A program made the position numbers and the translations under genes. 64,000 nucleotides of DNA from positions 310,001 to 374,000 of the forward strand of contig JARGXX010000109.1 in the NCBI GenBank assembly GCA_030374765.1, written 5' to 3'. This document shows positions 21,845 through 31,150 of this stretch, in pieces (position 1 is the stretch's first letter; each line of letters opens with the position of its first letter). The DNA is from Agarophyton chilense. Lineage: Eukaryota > Rhodophyta > Florideophyceae > Gracilariales > Gracilariaceae. A model generated the notes under the pieces. The model saw only the letters and a list, made by a program, of their open reading frames with translations. It ran no database searches and was not told the origin of the DNA.

Positions 21845-21942
21845 GAGGCGGTTTGCGCGACGGTTGGTCGTCAGAGCCTTTTGATTGGCTCATTGAGGCG
21901 GGTTGCGCGACGGTTGGTCGTCAGAGCCTTTTGATTGGCTCG
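21845..21942. repeat. 50-bp tandem duplication in chromovirus A
   Basis: Two nearly exact 50-bp units (core TTGCGCGACGGTTGGTCGTC) follow each other. About 30 bp further on, 21974-22004 repeats a stretch of the antisense ORF (20706-20736, GCGCCGGTTGCCACTCCGCA). Confidence 0.85.
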
Positions 21943-22109
21943 GTGCCATTCGACGTGTGCCACATAAATGCGCGGGCGCCGGTTGCCACTCCGCAAGCGG
22001 ATGTGAGGTGGCGCTTTCGACACGCGCTAGCACTCTCCTGAGCTGTCCCCGACGGGTCTCACTCATTTCTTTCCCATTCCTGAGGGTTCCAGTGTCTCCA
22101 TAGGAGTTC

Positions 22110-22847
22110 TTATTCCCATTCCATAACGGAGAGCCAAATTTGGTCAACCTCTTCGTCGAAATCTTCCCCGTGCGGGTCCGCTGACACAGCCCGTTCCCGA
22201 GAAAGCGGGGTTTGAGTGTGCGACACCTCAGTGTCTCGTCCGCGGCGGCGGGTGATCGTCGGCTTTGTAGGCGTTCCGGGTGCAGAGTTCTCCACACGAC
22301 TCTCCCTAGGCGGGTATTCGTCATCTTTTCTGACGTCGTGCTCGGCTGAGTCGGCGGTGATGTCGCTACCCATACGCTGGGGTTGTGACCTCTCTGTCGC
22401 CGGCTCGATCGGGCTCGCCGTCTCACTGTGAGAACTAGATTCCCTGTTAGGGCGACTGGCTGACGCCGAAACATCGTCCTGCGAAGGAACTAAGTCCTCC
22501 TCCCCCTCCTTAGGCGGAGAGCCAGGAGGCTTGATTACCTCCGGTGGGGGAGTAACTCTGTAAGAGTTCGTTGACTGGGCCCTTGAGGGAGCGGGCCCAG
22601 GTTCGGGAGTACCCGAAGTTTCCGGTAGGTCGGTTAAACCACGTTCCGGGTGCGGAAGTATAACGGGGCGGGTGTTCGAATCTCCGCCTGACGGGTTAAC
22701 TTCCATTGAATCATCCCCTGTGGAGGGCGTTGGTGCCGACACCACTTCCACATTTGGGTTGGGCGCTCGTGTGATGCGGTCCCTGGAGATCCGTTCGTGG
22801 CGGTTAGCGATATCCAATACCACCGTGTCCGGGTCTACAGAAACCAC
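22110..22847 (-). CDS. Integrase C-terminal tail, Pro/Glu-rich (chromovirus A)
   Basis: Begins VVSVDPDTVVLDIANRHERI with RDRITRAP, the end of the integrase C-terminal (GPY/F-like) domain, then a long low-complexity acidic, Pro- and Ser-rich stretch. It continues the pol product and leads toward the chromodomain. Confidence 0.8.
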   Translation of the reverse strand: MVSVDPDTVVLDIANRHERISRDRITRAPNPNVEVVSAPTPSTGDDSMEVNPSGGDSNTRPVILPHPERGLTDLPETSGTPEPGPAPSRAQSTNSYRVTPPPEVIKPPGSPPKEGEEDLVPSQDDVSASASRPNRESSSHSETASPIEPATERSQPQRMGSDITADSAEHDVRKDDEYPPRESRVENSAPGTPTKPTITRRRGRDTEVSHTQTPLSRERAVSADPHGEDFDEEVDQIWLSVMEWE

Positions 22848-22907
22848 ACGATAGGGTCCGTCTACAATTGGCGGAAGCTTGTGCCTATGTTCCTTTTCAG
22901 GATTGTA

Positions 22908-25900
22908 TTATTCCTTTCGAAGGAAGACGAAGTCGTCGGGCTCCACCTGAGGTAGAGGTTTGCGAACCCGATTGTCAAAGTCCTTCTTGTAGGCGCGTTG
23001 AGCTTTGTCCATTGCTTTCCGGGCTATCGGCACCATCTTCGTAAGCCACTCCTTCCAGGCTTCTCGGTACAATCCCAGTGACGGGTACGTCGACAGCGTC
23101 GGTTGAGCCTCAATGGCGACCGGCGGCGGTGTCTTCGACAGTACCAGTTCGAATGGGGATAACGATGTAACCCGATGTACCTGGGTGTTGTATGCATACG
23201 TGATAGCGTCTGTGTACAAGTCCCAATTTTTGGGGTGATCCGCAACATACGATCTCAAAGCGTTGAGTATCGTGCGGTTAAACCTCTCCACCTGGCCATT
23301 ACCCTGAGGGTGATACGTAGTAACAAACAAATTCCTTACATCAAGGATTCGACATACATCCTGAAAGAACTTTGATGCGAATTGCCCTCCGTTGTCGGAT
23401 AACAACTGCACCGGCGGTCCATATACGAACACCCAATGGGTCACGAACGCTTGCGCGACGGTAGCGGCGGTGATCCGCTTCAGCGGCACAGTTCTCGTTA
23501 GCTTAGAGAATCTGTCAGAAATGACAAGCAGATACCGATGACCTCGGGGTGTCCTGATAAACTCCCCTAGGATGTCTATGGCCACGAATTCGAGTGGAGC
23601 CCGTGCCGGGAACAGCGTCAACGTCTTAGAGTGCTTCCGAAGTTTGACGTCATTCTTGGCGCAATTGGCGCAGGCCCGTCTGACGGCGTAACAGTCGAAT
23701 GCCATTGCCGGCCAGTAAAAGTCCCTTCTCAACGTGAGGTACAGTTTTCTTCCCCCGGGGTGGGCGCCAACCTTCACATAGTGAGTGAGGTGTAATACCC
23801 TCTGTTGTAAAGTGTGCGGCACCACTATCCTCGGGCGAGGTCCAACGGTCCTCATTAGGTAACCCTGATCGTCGTCCTCGAAAGGTAACTGAAATCCTCC
23901 GTTGAGGCGAGCCCGAATCCGTGTACAGAATGGGTCGAGCTGTTGCTCGCGTATCATCTCCTCTGGAGAGATAGGTATAAAAGAGCCGGTCGGCGAATCC
24001 AGACTCTCGTTGACGAGTATATCGTCACAATCATCATCCGTCAGCGGTTGAGCTCCTCCCTCGAGGTCCGATACCATAAAACATGGGATGTCATCGTCCT
24101 CGTAGGGTTCCGTTTCTGCTGTGGTTCCCAAGCGGGATAGTGCATGAGCCTGAGTGTTCAGCTTCCCTTTCTTGTACAGGATCTCAAAGTCGAATTCCGA
24201 CAGTCGGAGACGCCAGCGCATAAGGCGGCCCGAGGGTTCGGAGATCTCCAGGAGCCACCGCAAGCATGCGTGGTCCGTATGGACTTTGAAACGAGTACCC
24301 ATCAGATAGGGGCGAAGTGTAGCTAAGGCCCACACAACGGCTAAACATTCTTTCTCGGAGACCGAGTAGTTCCTTTCATGGACATTCAGGGAACGTGACC
24401 AGTACCCAATAGGGTGACGTTCACCATTTTCAGAGGATTGGAACAGTGCACACCCTACTTGGTTTGCACTAGCATCGATGTCCACCTCGTAAGGGAGCCC
24501 AGGATTGGGTAGAGCCAAGATTGGCGGTGATGTTACGGCATTCACCAGTGCCGTGAAGGCAGACGCTTCCGCGTCGCCAAAAGGTTCCAGTTCAACTGGT
24601 TGTCCCTTCGTCAGGAGCCTGTTGAGGGGGGTGGCAATATCCGCAAAGTTCGGGACGAATCGGCGATACACGTTACACAGACCTAAGAAGGATCGCAACT
24701 CCGTTTGAGTTTTCGGGTGTTTTGCTTCCTTCAAGGATTTCACTCGTACTTCATCGATTGAAAGCTGTCCGGGACGGATGATATGACCCAGATATTTAAC
24801 CGAATCGGTGAAAAACTCGCACTTCTTGAGTTCCAAGGTGATTCCCGCGTCGCGGAGTATCTTCATTACGTCCCTGACGTGTTCGAGGTGGTCATCCAGG
24901 TTGTTGGAGAAGACAATAATGTCGTCTAAATACACTAGACACATCCTCCACTTGAAGGGAGCCAACAGAATGTCTATCGCCCGTTGAAACGTTGCGGGGG
25001 CATTTGTCAACCCAAAGGGCATCCTCCGGAATCGGAAAAGTCCTTGATGACACACGAAAGCCGTTTTGTCTCGATCTTCCTCCCTAATAGGGACTTTCCA
25101 GTAGCCCGAATTGGCGTCGAGGGTGGAGAAAACAGTAGCGCTCCCAAGGGAGTCGATGTATTCGTCCATCCGAGGGATCGGGTACACATCCTTAATGGTT
25201 ACCTCGTTCAGGCGTCTGTAATCGATGCAGAAACGCCACGATCCATCCGGTTTCGGAACTAACACCACTGGTGAGGCCCAAGCGGACTGGGCAGGTTCAA
25301 TTACGCCCGCTTTAAGCATCTTCTGCACCTGAGATTTCTCCTCTTCCCGAGCTTTCGGTCCAGCCCTGTAAGGGTGTTGGGCAATAAGCCGAGTGTTCGG
25401 TAACAAGTCGATGCGGTGTTCTGTAATCCCAATAGTTCCAAGGGAACCATCCCACATGGGGGTAAATTCACGAAGCATGTGCCTCAGCTTCTCCCGATGA
25501 GATGCGGGTACATGTTTGAGATCCCATTTCTCCAATTCCTGAACAGGATCAGTCTGGTCTGTTCCTGTGATATGGGCCGTAACCTTCTGAGGTTTAAAGT
25601 GTTCAGCGTGTGGAGCTGCAGTCGTATGCTCACCGTCTTCCGCGATTTCGGCAGTGTCCTCCCCCTCCTTAGGGTCCGCCACACCAAGGACCTCTGCGAT
25701 AGAGATCTTTGTAGGTACGACTGCATGCGGGTGTGGAAGAACAGAACCCAGGATCTGGTGTTTGACCAAATGCTGCGTTGTCTTTCCAAAGTTGGCTACC
25801 AAAACCTTGAAAGGTTTATCCGGTTCCACGGAGACAACCCCATTCGCAAGGGCGAGTTGACGCCGCGTATACAGAGACGGGTTCGGTTGTACCACATGCA

Positions 25901-26642
25901 CACCAATTTGCTTGGTAACAACTGTGACCCAAACCTGGGTTTCTGGCGGGATAGCCACTGACTTCACAACCTTTACCCGTGTAGACACTGGGTCCTTCTT
26001 CACAGATTCCTGCGCGACAGGGAGAGAAACGCGTGTTCGCGCTGCTCCCTGTAAGGGTTTACGAACGATTGGGATCGTAGACCCGTCTTCGAGTTCCACA
26101 GTTCTATTCCGAGGACGGATGGCTTCCACGAAGCGGTCGCAAAAGTCCCAACCCAGTATGACTGGTGCTGCAAGTGACTTGCATACAATAAACTCTAGCT
26201 GAACGAGATAGGAGCCTAACCTCACCATGAGGGAAATTGTACCCAGTGTCCGTAGCGGGTTGTTGTTCGCATCGGCGATATCCAAACGTGGACCGGTACG
26301 AACTTGAACCCGGAGCAGCGGGGGTAACAATTCAACATGATTTAAGTTAGGAGCGGCTCCTGTACCCAGGACAGATATTTGACGAACCATAAACTGGTTG
26401 GACAGGCCGAAGTCGGCGAATACTTTATAATTCCGCTTGGCCATTACCATAACTCGATCCGGAATACGGAGATTACGGGACCGTATCCACGGGCGACGAA
26501 GGACACTAAAGTATCCCGAGTTAACGTCGGTGTCAGCCATTCTCCTTGAAAGGATAGTCACAGCTGGGGAGCGAAGCTGGAGCGCCTCGGGCGTCTTCAA
26601 CTCCGGCTTAGAAGACGCCCCTCCCGCAGGGGAGACTCCCAA
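22908..26642 (-). CDS. Pol of chromovirus A (PR-RT-RH-IN)
   Basis: About 1,244 codons. In order: a retropepsin-like region (about 85-180); reverse transcriptase with FRRMPFGLTNAPATFQ and YLDDIIVFS; RNase H with DIDASANQVGCALFQ and HTDHACLRWLL; the integrase zinc domain (HPGGRK...CANC); and the integrase core with AIDILGEF, LLSDNGGQFA and HPQGNGQVERFNRT. Pol lies in the -1 frame relative to gag and overlaps the gag end at an A-rich stretch (GAAAAAC), which fits the ribosomal frameshifting known in this family. Confidence 0.93.
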   Translation of the reverse strand: MGVSPAGGASSKPELKTPEALQLRSPAVTILSRRMADTDVNSGYFSVLRRPWIRSRNLRIPDRVMVMAKRNYKVFADFGLSNQFMVRQISVLGTGAAPNLNHVELLPPLLRVQVRTGPRLDIADANNNPLRTLGTISLMVRLGSYLVQLEFIVCKSLAAPVILGWDFCDRFVEAIRPRNRTVELEDGSTIPIVRKPLQGAARTRVSLPVAQESVKKDPVSTRVKVVKSVAIPPETQVWVTVVTKQIGVHVVQPNPSLYTRRQLALANGVVSVEPDKPFKVLVANFGKTTQHLVKHQILGSVLPHPHAVVPTKISIAEVLGVADPKEGEDTAEIAEDGEHTTAAPHAEHFKPQKVTAHITGTDQTDPVQELEKWDLKHVPASHREKLRHMLREFTPMWDGSLGTIGITEHRIDLLPNTRLIAQHPYRAGPKAREEEKSQVQKMLKAGVIEPAQSAWASPVVLVPKPDGSWRFCIDYRRLNEVTIKDVYPIPRMDEYIDSLGSATVFSTLDANSGYWKVPIREEDRDKTAFVCHQGLFRFRRMPFGLTNAPATFQRAIDILLAPFKWRMCLVYLDDIIVFSNNLDDHLEHVRDVMKILRDAGITLELKKCEFFTDSVKYLGHIIRPGQLSIDEVRVKSLKEAKHPKTQTELRSFLGLCNVYRRFVPNFADIATPLNRLLTKGQPVELEPFGDAEASAFTALVNAVTSPPILALPNPGLPYEVDIDASANQVGCALFQSSENGERHPIGYWSRSLNVHERNYSVSEKECLAVVWALATLRPYLMGTRFKVHTDHACLRWLLEISEPSGRLMRWRLRLSEFDFEILYKKGKLNTQAHALSRLGTTAETEPYEDDDIPCFMVSDLEGGAQPLTDDDCDDILVNESLDSPTGSFIPISPEEMIREQQLDPFCTRIRARLNGGFQLPFEDDDQGYLMRTVGPRPRIVVPHTLQQRVLHLTHYVKVGAHPGGRKLYLTLRRDFYWPAMAFDCYAVRRACANCAKNDVKLRKHSKTLTLFPARAPLEFVAIDILGEFIRTPRGHRYLLVISDRFSKLTRTVPLKRITAATVAQAFVTHWVFVYGPPVQLLSDNGGQFASKFFQDVCRILDVRNLFVTTYHPQGNGQVERFNRTILNALRSYVADHPKNWDLYTDAITYAYNTQVHRVTSLSPFELVLSKTPPPVAIEAQPTLSTYPSLGLYREAWKEWLTKMVPIARKAMDKAQRAYKKDFDNRVRKPLPQVEPDDFVFLRKE

Positions 26643-26644
26643 GT

Positions 26645-28780
26645 TTAGTTTTTCGAAGCGGACCCCACCGAATTTGGTGCAGCTGCCTCGAAGGGGACCG
26701 GTTGTTCCCCGTTCGCGGGTACGAGTTCTGTATCCCTGTCAGCAAGGTGAGCTCGGAGTATCCTTTGTTCCTCATAGGACCTACACGGGACTCGAGCTTT
26801 CTCCTCAGGGGTCCGAGCCTCGTACTGAGCGATAATTCGTGAACCCTCCGGCAGGGGAAATGTGCAGTCTGGTGCTTTGTGACCACGGAGGTAACACAAA
26901 TAGCAAATCAGCTCTGCTGGGTTCGGTTGTGGACGTGAATCCACGCGACGTGGTGCTTTATCCCTCCATCCGGGGCGAGAGAACCGAGCAGCGGTAGTCG
27001 CAAAAGGTAGCGATGCGGCTGGCACCCTCCGTCCTTGGGTATAGAGCGCAGGGTCTTCATCCGTAGTCGGAGCGGATGTCGACGGCAACTCAGACGTATC
27101 CATAGATTCGGGGTTACTTCCCATGAAGTGAATGTTATCAGCGACCCCCACAGGGGCAGGGCCTCCTGCGAGTGACAAAGACGAGTTACCTCCATCGGCG
27201 AGGAGTGCACGTGTCGGCCGACTCTTTCGGTTCTGCCGGGCACGGAGAGTATCCCCCTCAGCCTGGGCGTAATGAAGCAGTTCCAAGTAGGTCAGCTTGC
27301 GCTTCTCTTCCCGATGTCGGGCAACCAATGCCCTTATCGAGGGGTCCAAACCATCCACAAACATGGTGCATCTCTCGTAGGCGGGGAATACATTCCCGCA
27401 TCGGTGAAACGCTTTATTCAAGCGAGTTGAATACACCGTTTCGGTTTCCATCGGCTTCTGCTGCGTATCCCTTAATGCAAGGATTGCTTCCTGAATCGCA
27501 TTTCCAGTAGCGTATGACCTCAAGAGGTACTGCACCGCTTCGGGCCAGCACGTGACTCCCCTTTCCGAGGCTCGGGATGATCCACGGACGGAGTTGAACT
27601 GGTCTTCAGCTATCCCCTTTAAGAAATAGGGTAATGCAAGATACGCTTGCGCTTCACTCATACCGAGGATGTCAGCCTCCTGGACAAACCTCGCAAGGAA
27701 ATCGAGCACCAGAATTGGGTCTGTTCCTGTGAACTCCCTCTTCTGTAGGGTGATGCTCAGCCTTTTGATGTAGTCCTTGACCTTACCCGTTCCGCGGGAT
27801 GTTCGATCTCCCGAAGGGTTATCCAACCGGTAATAGCGGTACGATAGCAGCTTCGGATAGAGAGGATTCTTCGGCTTCAGCTCCCTTAATCCAAGGTGTT
27901 TCCTACCCTTCTTCCGGGTACGGATTGCCCCTTGAGAGGTGTAAGTAGCCTTCGACCGAGTCGCCCGGGATGACCGGCGTTCATCTTCACTATCCGAAGA
28001 TTCGGAGGACGAACTCGATGACGAGCGATTGCGATCGGAATCCGATAAATTCTCTTGGAGGTGAACCCTCTTCTTGGACTTGCGGCGGTCCCGTTTAGCG
28101 GAGCGGTGTTCTTCGTCTTCCGAAACGTTGGGTTTTTCCTTCGAGGCTTCTGTGTCTCCGTCCATACGGATAATGGCCTCGAGGGTGTCCAGCCGAGCTC
28201 GGAAGCGTTCCGCTTGCACGCGGTGTTCCTCCACGAGGCTCCGGTACTCCTGGATAAAGACCCCAGGGGTACCAAAGCTTTCCAAAAGGGAGTTCACATC
28301 CCTCCTCAGGGTACGAAGGTCGTCGGCGACTCCCCGCACCTGGGCGTCCTCCACCTTGAGGCGGAGGGTAGTAACCTCCTGAAGGAGCTCGACGTGAGCC
28401 GCGTTGGCGATATCGATTCGAGTCTCCAGGCGCTGTAATTTAGGGTCGGCCCGACTTCGGGGTGCTGCTGAGGGGGTCTCCACCACTGGAGCTGGGCCCA
28501 CAGCCATGACCTCTCGAGGATCTGAAACCACTGAGGGTGCTCTCCGAGTGTCCGGATCGATACTGGAATCGTTCCGACCTTCGGGAATTGAGCTCCTCGA
28601 CCTAGGCGGGGCCGGGGGCACTGAATCCGCTTGACGGTTCGATCCAGTCCTGTAACCACGGGTAGGAGGCGACATGCTGCAGACACGACCCCGACGATTC
28701 GGGGAAACGATGAAATTCGATAACGAGATTCCCGGGAAAAGGATGACGTAACACAAAACAAAAATAAAAACCAATTCCAT
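26645..28780 (-). CDS. Gag of chromovirus A
   Basis: 711 residues from the ATG at 28780. Capsid-like helical region in the middle, Ser/Arg-rich stretches before it, and one zinc knuckle near the C-terminus (C-x2-C-x4-H-x4-C, CYLCYLRGHKAPDC). A coiled-coil-like segment (about residues 110-190) is also seen in the older copy's gag. The first 25 or so residues are strongly hydrophobic, like a signal anchor, which is odd for a gag; the in-frame Met about 35 residues on (MSPPTRG) may be the real start. Confidence 0.88.
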   Translation of the reverse strand: MELVFIFVLCYVILFPGISLSNFIVSPNRRGRVCSMSPPTRGYRTGSNRQADSVPPAPPRSRSSIPEGRNDSSIDPDTRRAPSVVSDPREVMAVGPAPVVETPSAAPRSRADPKLQRLETRIDIANAAHVELLQEVTTLRLKVEDAQVRGVADDLRTLRRDVNSLLESFGTPGVFIQEYRSLVEEHRVQAERFRARLDTLEAIIRMDGDTEASKEKPNVSEDEEHRSAKRDRRKSKKRVHLQENLSDSDRNRSSSSSSSESSDSEDERRSSRATRSKATYTSQGAIRTRKKGRKHLGLRELKPKNPLYPKLLSYRYYRLDNPSGDRTSRGTGKVKDYIKRLSITLQKREFTGTDPILVLDFLARFVQEADILGMSEAQAYLALPYFLKGIAEDQFNSVRGSSRASERGVTCWPEAVQYLLRSYATGNAIQEAILALRDTQQKPMETETVYSTRLNKAFHRCGNVFPAYERCTMFVDGLDPSIRALVARHREEKRKLTYLELLHYAQAEGDTLRARQNRKSRPTRALLADGGNSSLSLAGGPAPVGVADNIHFMGSNPESMDTSELPSTSAPTTDEDPALYTQGRRVPAASLPFATTAARFSRPGWRDKAPRRVDSRPQPNPAELICYLCYLRGHKAPDCTFPLPEGSRIIAQYEARTPEEKARVPCRSYEEQRILRAHLADRDTELVPANGEQPVPFEAAAPNSVGSASKN

Positions 28781-28879
28781 CCTTTCCAAAGGGGACCACT
28801 ACAACAAATCTTCACGACGGTGCTTCCTCTTCCAAGAGATATTCCAACACGTGGATGACCAACCCAAAAATCCGAGAAC

Positions 28880-28900
28880 GGATTCTAAGTCTGGAGACCA
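28880..28900 (-). other. Primer binding site of chromovirus A
   Basis: On the minus strand, two bases after the 5' LTR end, TGGTCTCCAGACTTAGAATC begins with the TGG expected for pairing to the CCA end of a tRNA. The older element B has a similar site at the same spacing (TGGTTCCTGGACTTAGAA). I could not name the tRNA. Confidence 0.7.
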
Positions 28901-28902
28901 CT

Positions 28903-29788
28903 TGTGGAGCAAAACCCGGCGACGGGAAGTGCTCTCAAGGTGTTCGAAGCCTTGCTCCCTGGGGGAGGCAGACTCAGAGACAGAGCCCTCCGTCCCAGCC
29001 ATAGTGTGGGGTGTAACTCCCACGGGGGATTACGGCAGTACCGACGGAGGTGAGGGGTAGAAACTGTTGGATCGGGAATGGGTATGGGTATCCCAAAAAA
29101 TGGGGGAAAATCCGGCGAAGAGGAAAAACGGGGCGAGGGTCGGGCACTAACAGACACCGGACCCGAGAACCAGAAAAGGGGCGAAAACCTGTCCTCGAAA
29201 GGAAACACAAAAAGCACGCAACAAGTAAGCAGAACCCTCACGGGGTATCGTGCACGCAGGTCGTCTGAGCGGTCCCAAGGGAGTGTTTGCACGGAACCCA
29301 AACGTGGGCACTCTCCAAGTGGAGTCGTGTCCCTACGCAGGCGTTGCTAACCAGAGCCCGTTCCGGGTTGTAAGGCCGAAACGATGGCGACGAAGAACCT
29401 CTAAAGGTATCGAAGACCAACCTTGGTTACCATTTACTTTGAGCTTCGGACTGTCAGATCTCATCTCCCTAAGTAGGGCCCACTAACTAAACTCTACAGT
29501 AGTGCACACCTGCTCAGGGCCATACACGTGGAGATCCCACTGTCAGGGCCCAAAAGTCCAACGTTCTAACAAATATCCGAAAATCGGTGCCAAAATTAAG
29601 CCACGTGTATCACGGGGCCAATCCAACCATGGGCCATCCGAATCTTCCCTTCATAGGCGAACTCTAACCAGAAAACAGTGCCACCTCAGCACACCTTAGA
29701 GGGGATCATAGTCATAACCCTCGGAGGGTTCAATCCTCATTCTATGAGTTGCATCTTCAAGTATCCCCTAACTGGGCGTTGCTCTACA
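28903..29788 (-). repeat. 5' LTR of chromovirus A
   Basis: 886 bp with TG...CA ends. Identical to the other LTR over its right half (about 500 bp), but about 18 substitutions and one length change fall in the left 385 bp. It lacks the 183-bp duplication. Confidence 0.95.
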
Positions 29789-30232
29789 ATATGGGCTTGT
29801 TTTTCTATGTTTGGTAAAGCGTTGATTTTCATTGAAGGAAAGTTGAACTCAGAGATATATTTGAAGATGGTAAAGGAACATTTGGTACTATTTATTGACA
29901 TGTGTCACTCAGAAGAGCTCTTATTTCAGCAAGACAATGCACTGATACAAGTTTCAAGGTATTCTAAAGCGTGGTTTAATGAAGAAGCTATTGAGCTTTT
30001 GGATTGGCCGGCCCATTTTCCTGACTTGAATCCTATTGAAAATCTATGGAGTATTCTTGCTTACAGGGTTAACGCAGGTAATCGACAAGGTGAGTCGGAA
30101 AATTCTTTAAAAGAAGCTTTATTGAAAGAATGGGAGAAAATAGACCTCCAAGTTCTTTACAAGCTCAGCATAGGCATGCCAAAGCGTTGCATGGCTGTTT
30201 TGAGAGGTAATGGACGTAAAAAAAAGTATTGA
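29789..30232 (+). pseudogene. Tc1 family II transposase, 3' part
   Basis: Resumes the frame broken by the LTR element: IWACFSMFGKALIFIEGKLN, then the second catalytic Asp in LFQQDNALIQ (relatives have DNAPVH) and Glu in DLNPIENLW with the 34-residue spacing, ending in GMPKRCMAVL and a Lys-rich tail. The first five bases are the right copy of the target duplication. Confidence 0.88.
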
Positions 30233-30472
30233 TACGGCCTAAGGGTTCCACAGTAAGTAAAATATTAAATCGTGCTTTTATTTATGACAAGGGTGGGAAA
30301 CAGTTGATGCGATATGCTGCAGAAAATAGATAAACAGTGAGAGGAAACGAGCTTTTAGTGATTTAACAAAGAGAATATACACCACCACACGTCACAAAAG
30401 ACGTGCTTTTGTCTTTTTAAACGGTTCGGTGGACGTTTCGGGGGTGTGCGTATACTTATGAATAGGGCTGTA

Positions 30473-30514
30473 CATGTCATTACGCCTTCCAAAATCCGAA
30501 GGCGCAATGACATG
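30473..30514. repeat. 17-bp-arm hairpin beside the Tc1 right end
   Basis: Arms CATGTCATTACGCCTTC (30473-30489) and GAAGGCGCAATGACATG (30498-30514) pair at 16 of 17 positions around an 8-nt loop. It begins at the TA flanking the Tc1 element. It could be a terminator-like structure or a remnant of a small inverted-repeat element. Confidence 0.7.
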
Positions 30515-31150
30515 CCGGTTTCGACGGAATACATTTCTTCACCAGATTGCGGTGATTCATGACACTAGACGCATTATGTAGTTCATGTGCATGAGAGAAA
30601 GGCCATATTGTTCTTCTTTGGACAAACGGTGACAGTCACACCAGCGATTCTTTTTATCTCCTTCAAAAAATGAAGGCTAAATAGTACGATTCGAGGGGTG
30701 ACTGCTTGCAGATATTCGAATCCTCCACGCTCTAAAATCGAAACTTCAAATTAGTTTCGAGTTTATACGAAGGTAGAATGGCCCTGTGCTCTCAAAATGC
30801 ATAAATTCTGAAGCTTTCGGATTAGTTCAAGAAAACCAAGAGTTCGAAATATTTTATATTTAATTAAAAGTTTGAAACTGTTTTCCGCATTTGCCCGGCG
30901 AGGAACCGTGAAGTTGGTACCTTTGGTAAACAATTGAAAGCTTTTCAACGCCTGCTTCGCTATCGCAAGAATGGGGCCCAGCAATCGTTTGTGATCGCTC
31001 ACCCTTAATCTCTCACCATACGTCGCTCGCTCTTCCACGCGTTGTCAGCCTGAAACACGTCGAGAGTGTTCATAGTAAGTATTCTTACTCACGGCAAACG
31101 TCCTTGTCTTGCATTAGGGAAGCAGCAATTCGTTTGCATCTCTTCCAACG
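30515..31150. other. Intergenic, upstream of the L10K-like gene
   Basis: No gene recognised. A 91-codon minus-strand frame (30763-31038) has no known motif. Confidence 0.45.

Larger units (their letters stand above)
17875..29788 (-). mobile_element. Ty3/gypsy chromovirus A, 11.9 kb, nearly whole
   Basis: An LTR element coded on the minus strand: 5' LTR 28903-29788, primer site next to it, gag, pol (protease, reverse transcriptase, RNase H, integrase), an integrase tail and chromodomain, then an extra long frame on the opposite strand, polypurine tract, and 3' LTR 17875-18942. The chromodomain places it with the chromoviruses. It looks almost whole, with about one or two breaks, all in the 3' part of the pol region. 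The LTRs differ by about 2 percent overall, so insertion is fairly recent. It sits inside a Tc1 transposase frame with a clean ATATG duplication. Confidence 0.95.
16991..30470 (+). mobile_element. Tc1-type DNA transposon (family II) split by an LTR element
   Basis: Outer ends are inverted repeats: left CAGTCCTATTCAAAAATATA, right (reversed) CAGCCCTATTCATAAGTATA, both running on into CGCAC and flanked by TA (16989-16990 and 30471-30472). Without the 11,914-bp insert and its 5-bp target duplication the element would be about 1,560 bp. It differs from the family I copies in ends and transposase. The nesting shows that the Tc1 landed first. Confidence 0.9.

Noticed and set aside
22661-22690. tRNA T-arm-like TTCGAATC
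   Set aside because: No matching acceptor, D or anticodon arms around it; it lies inside the chromovirus integrase tail.
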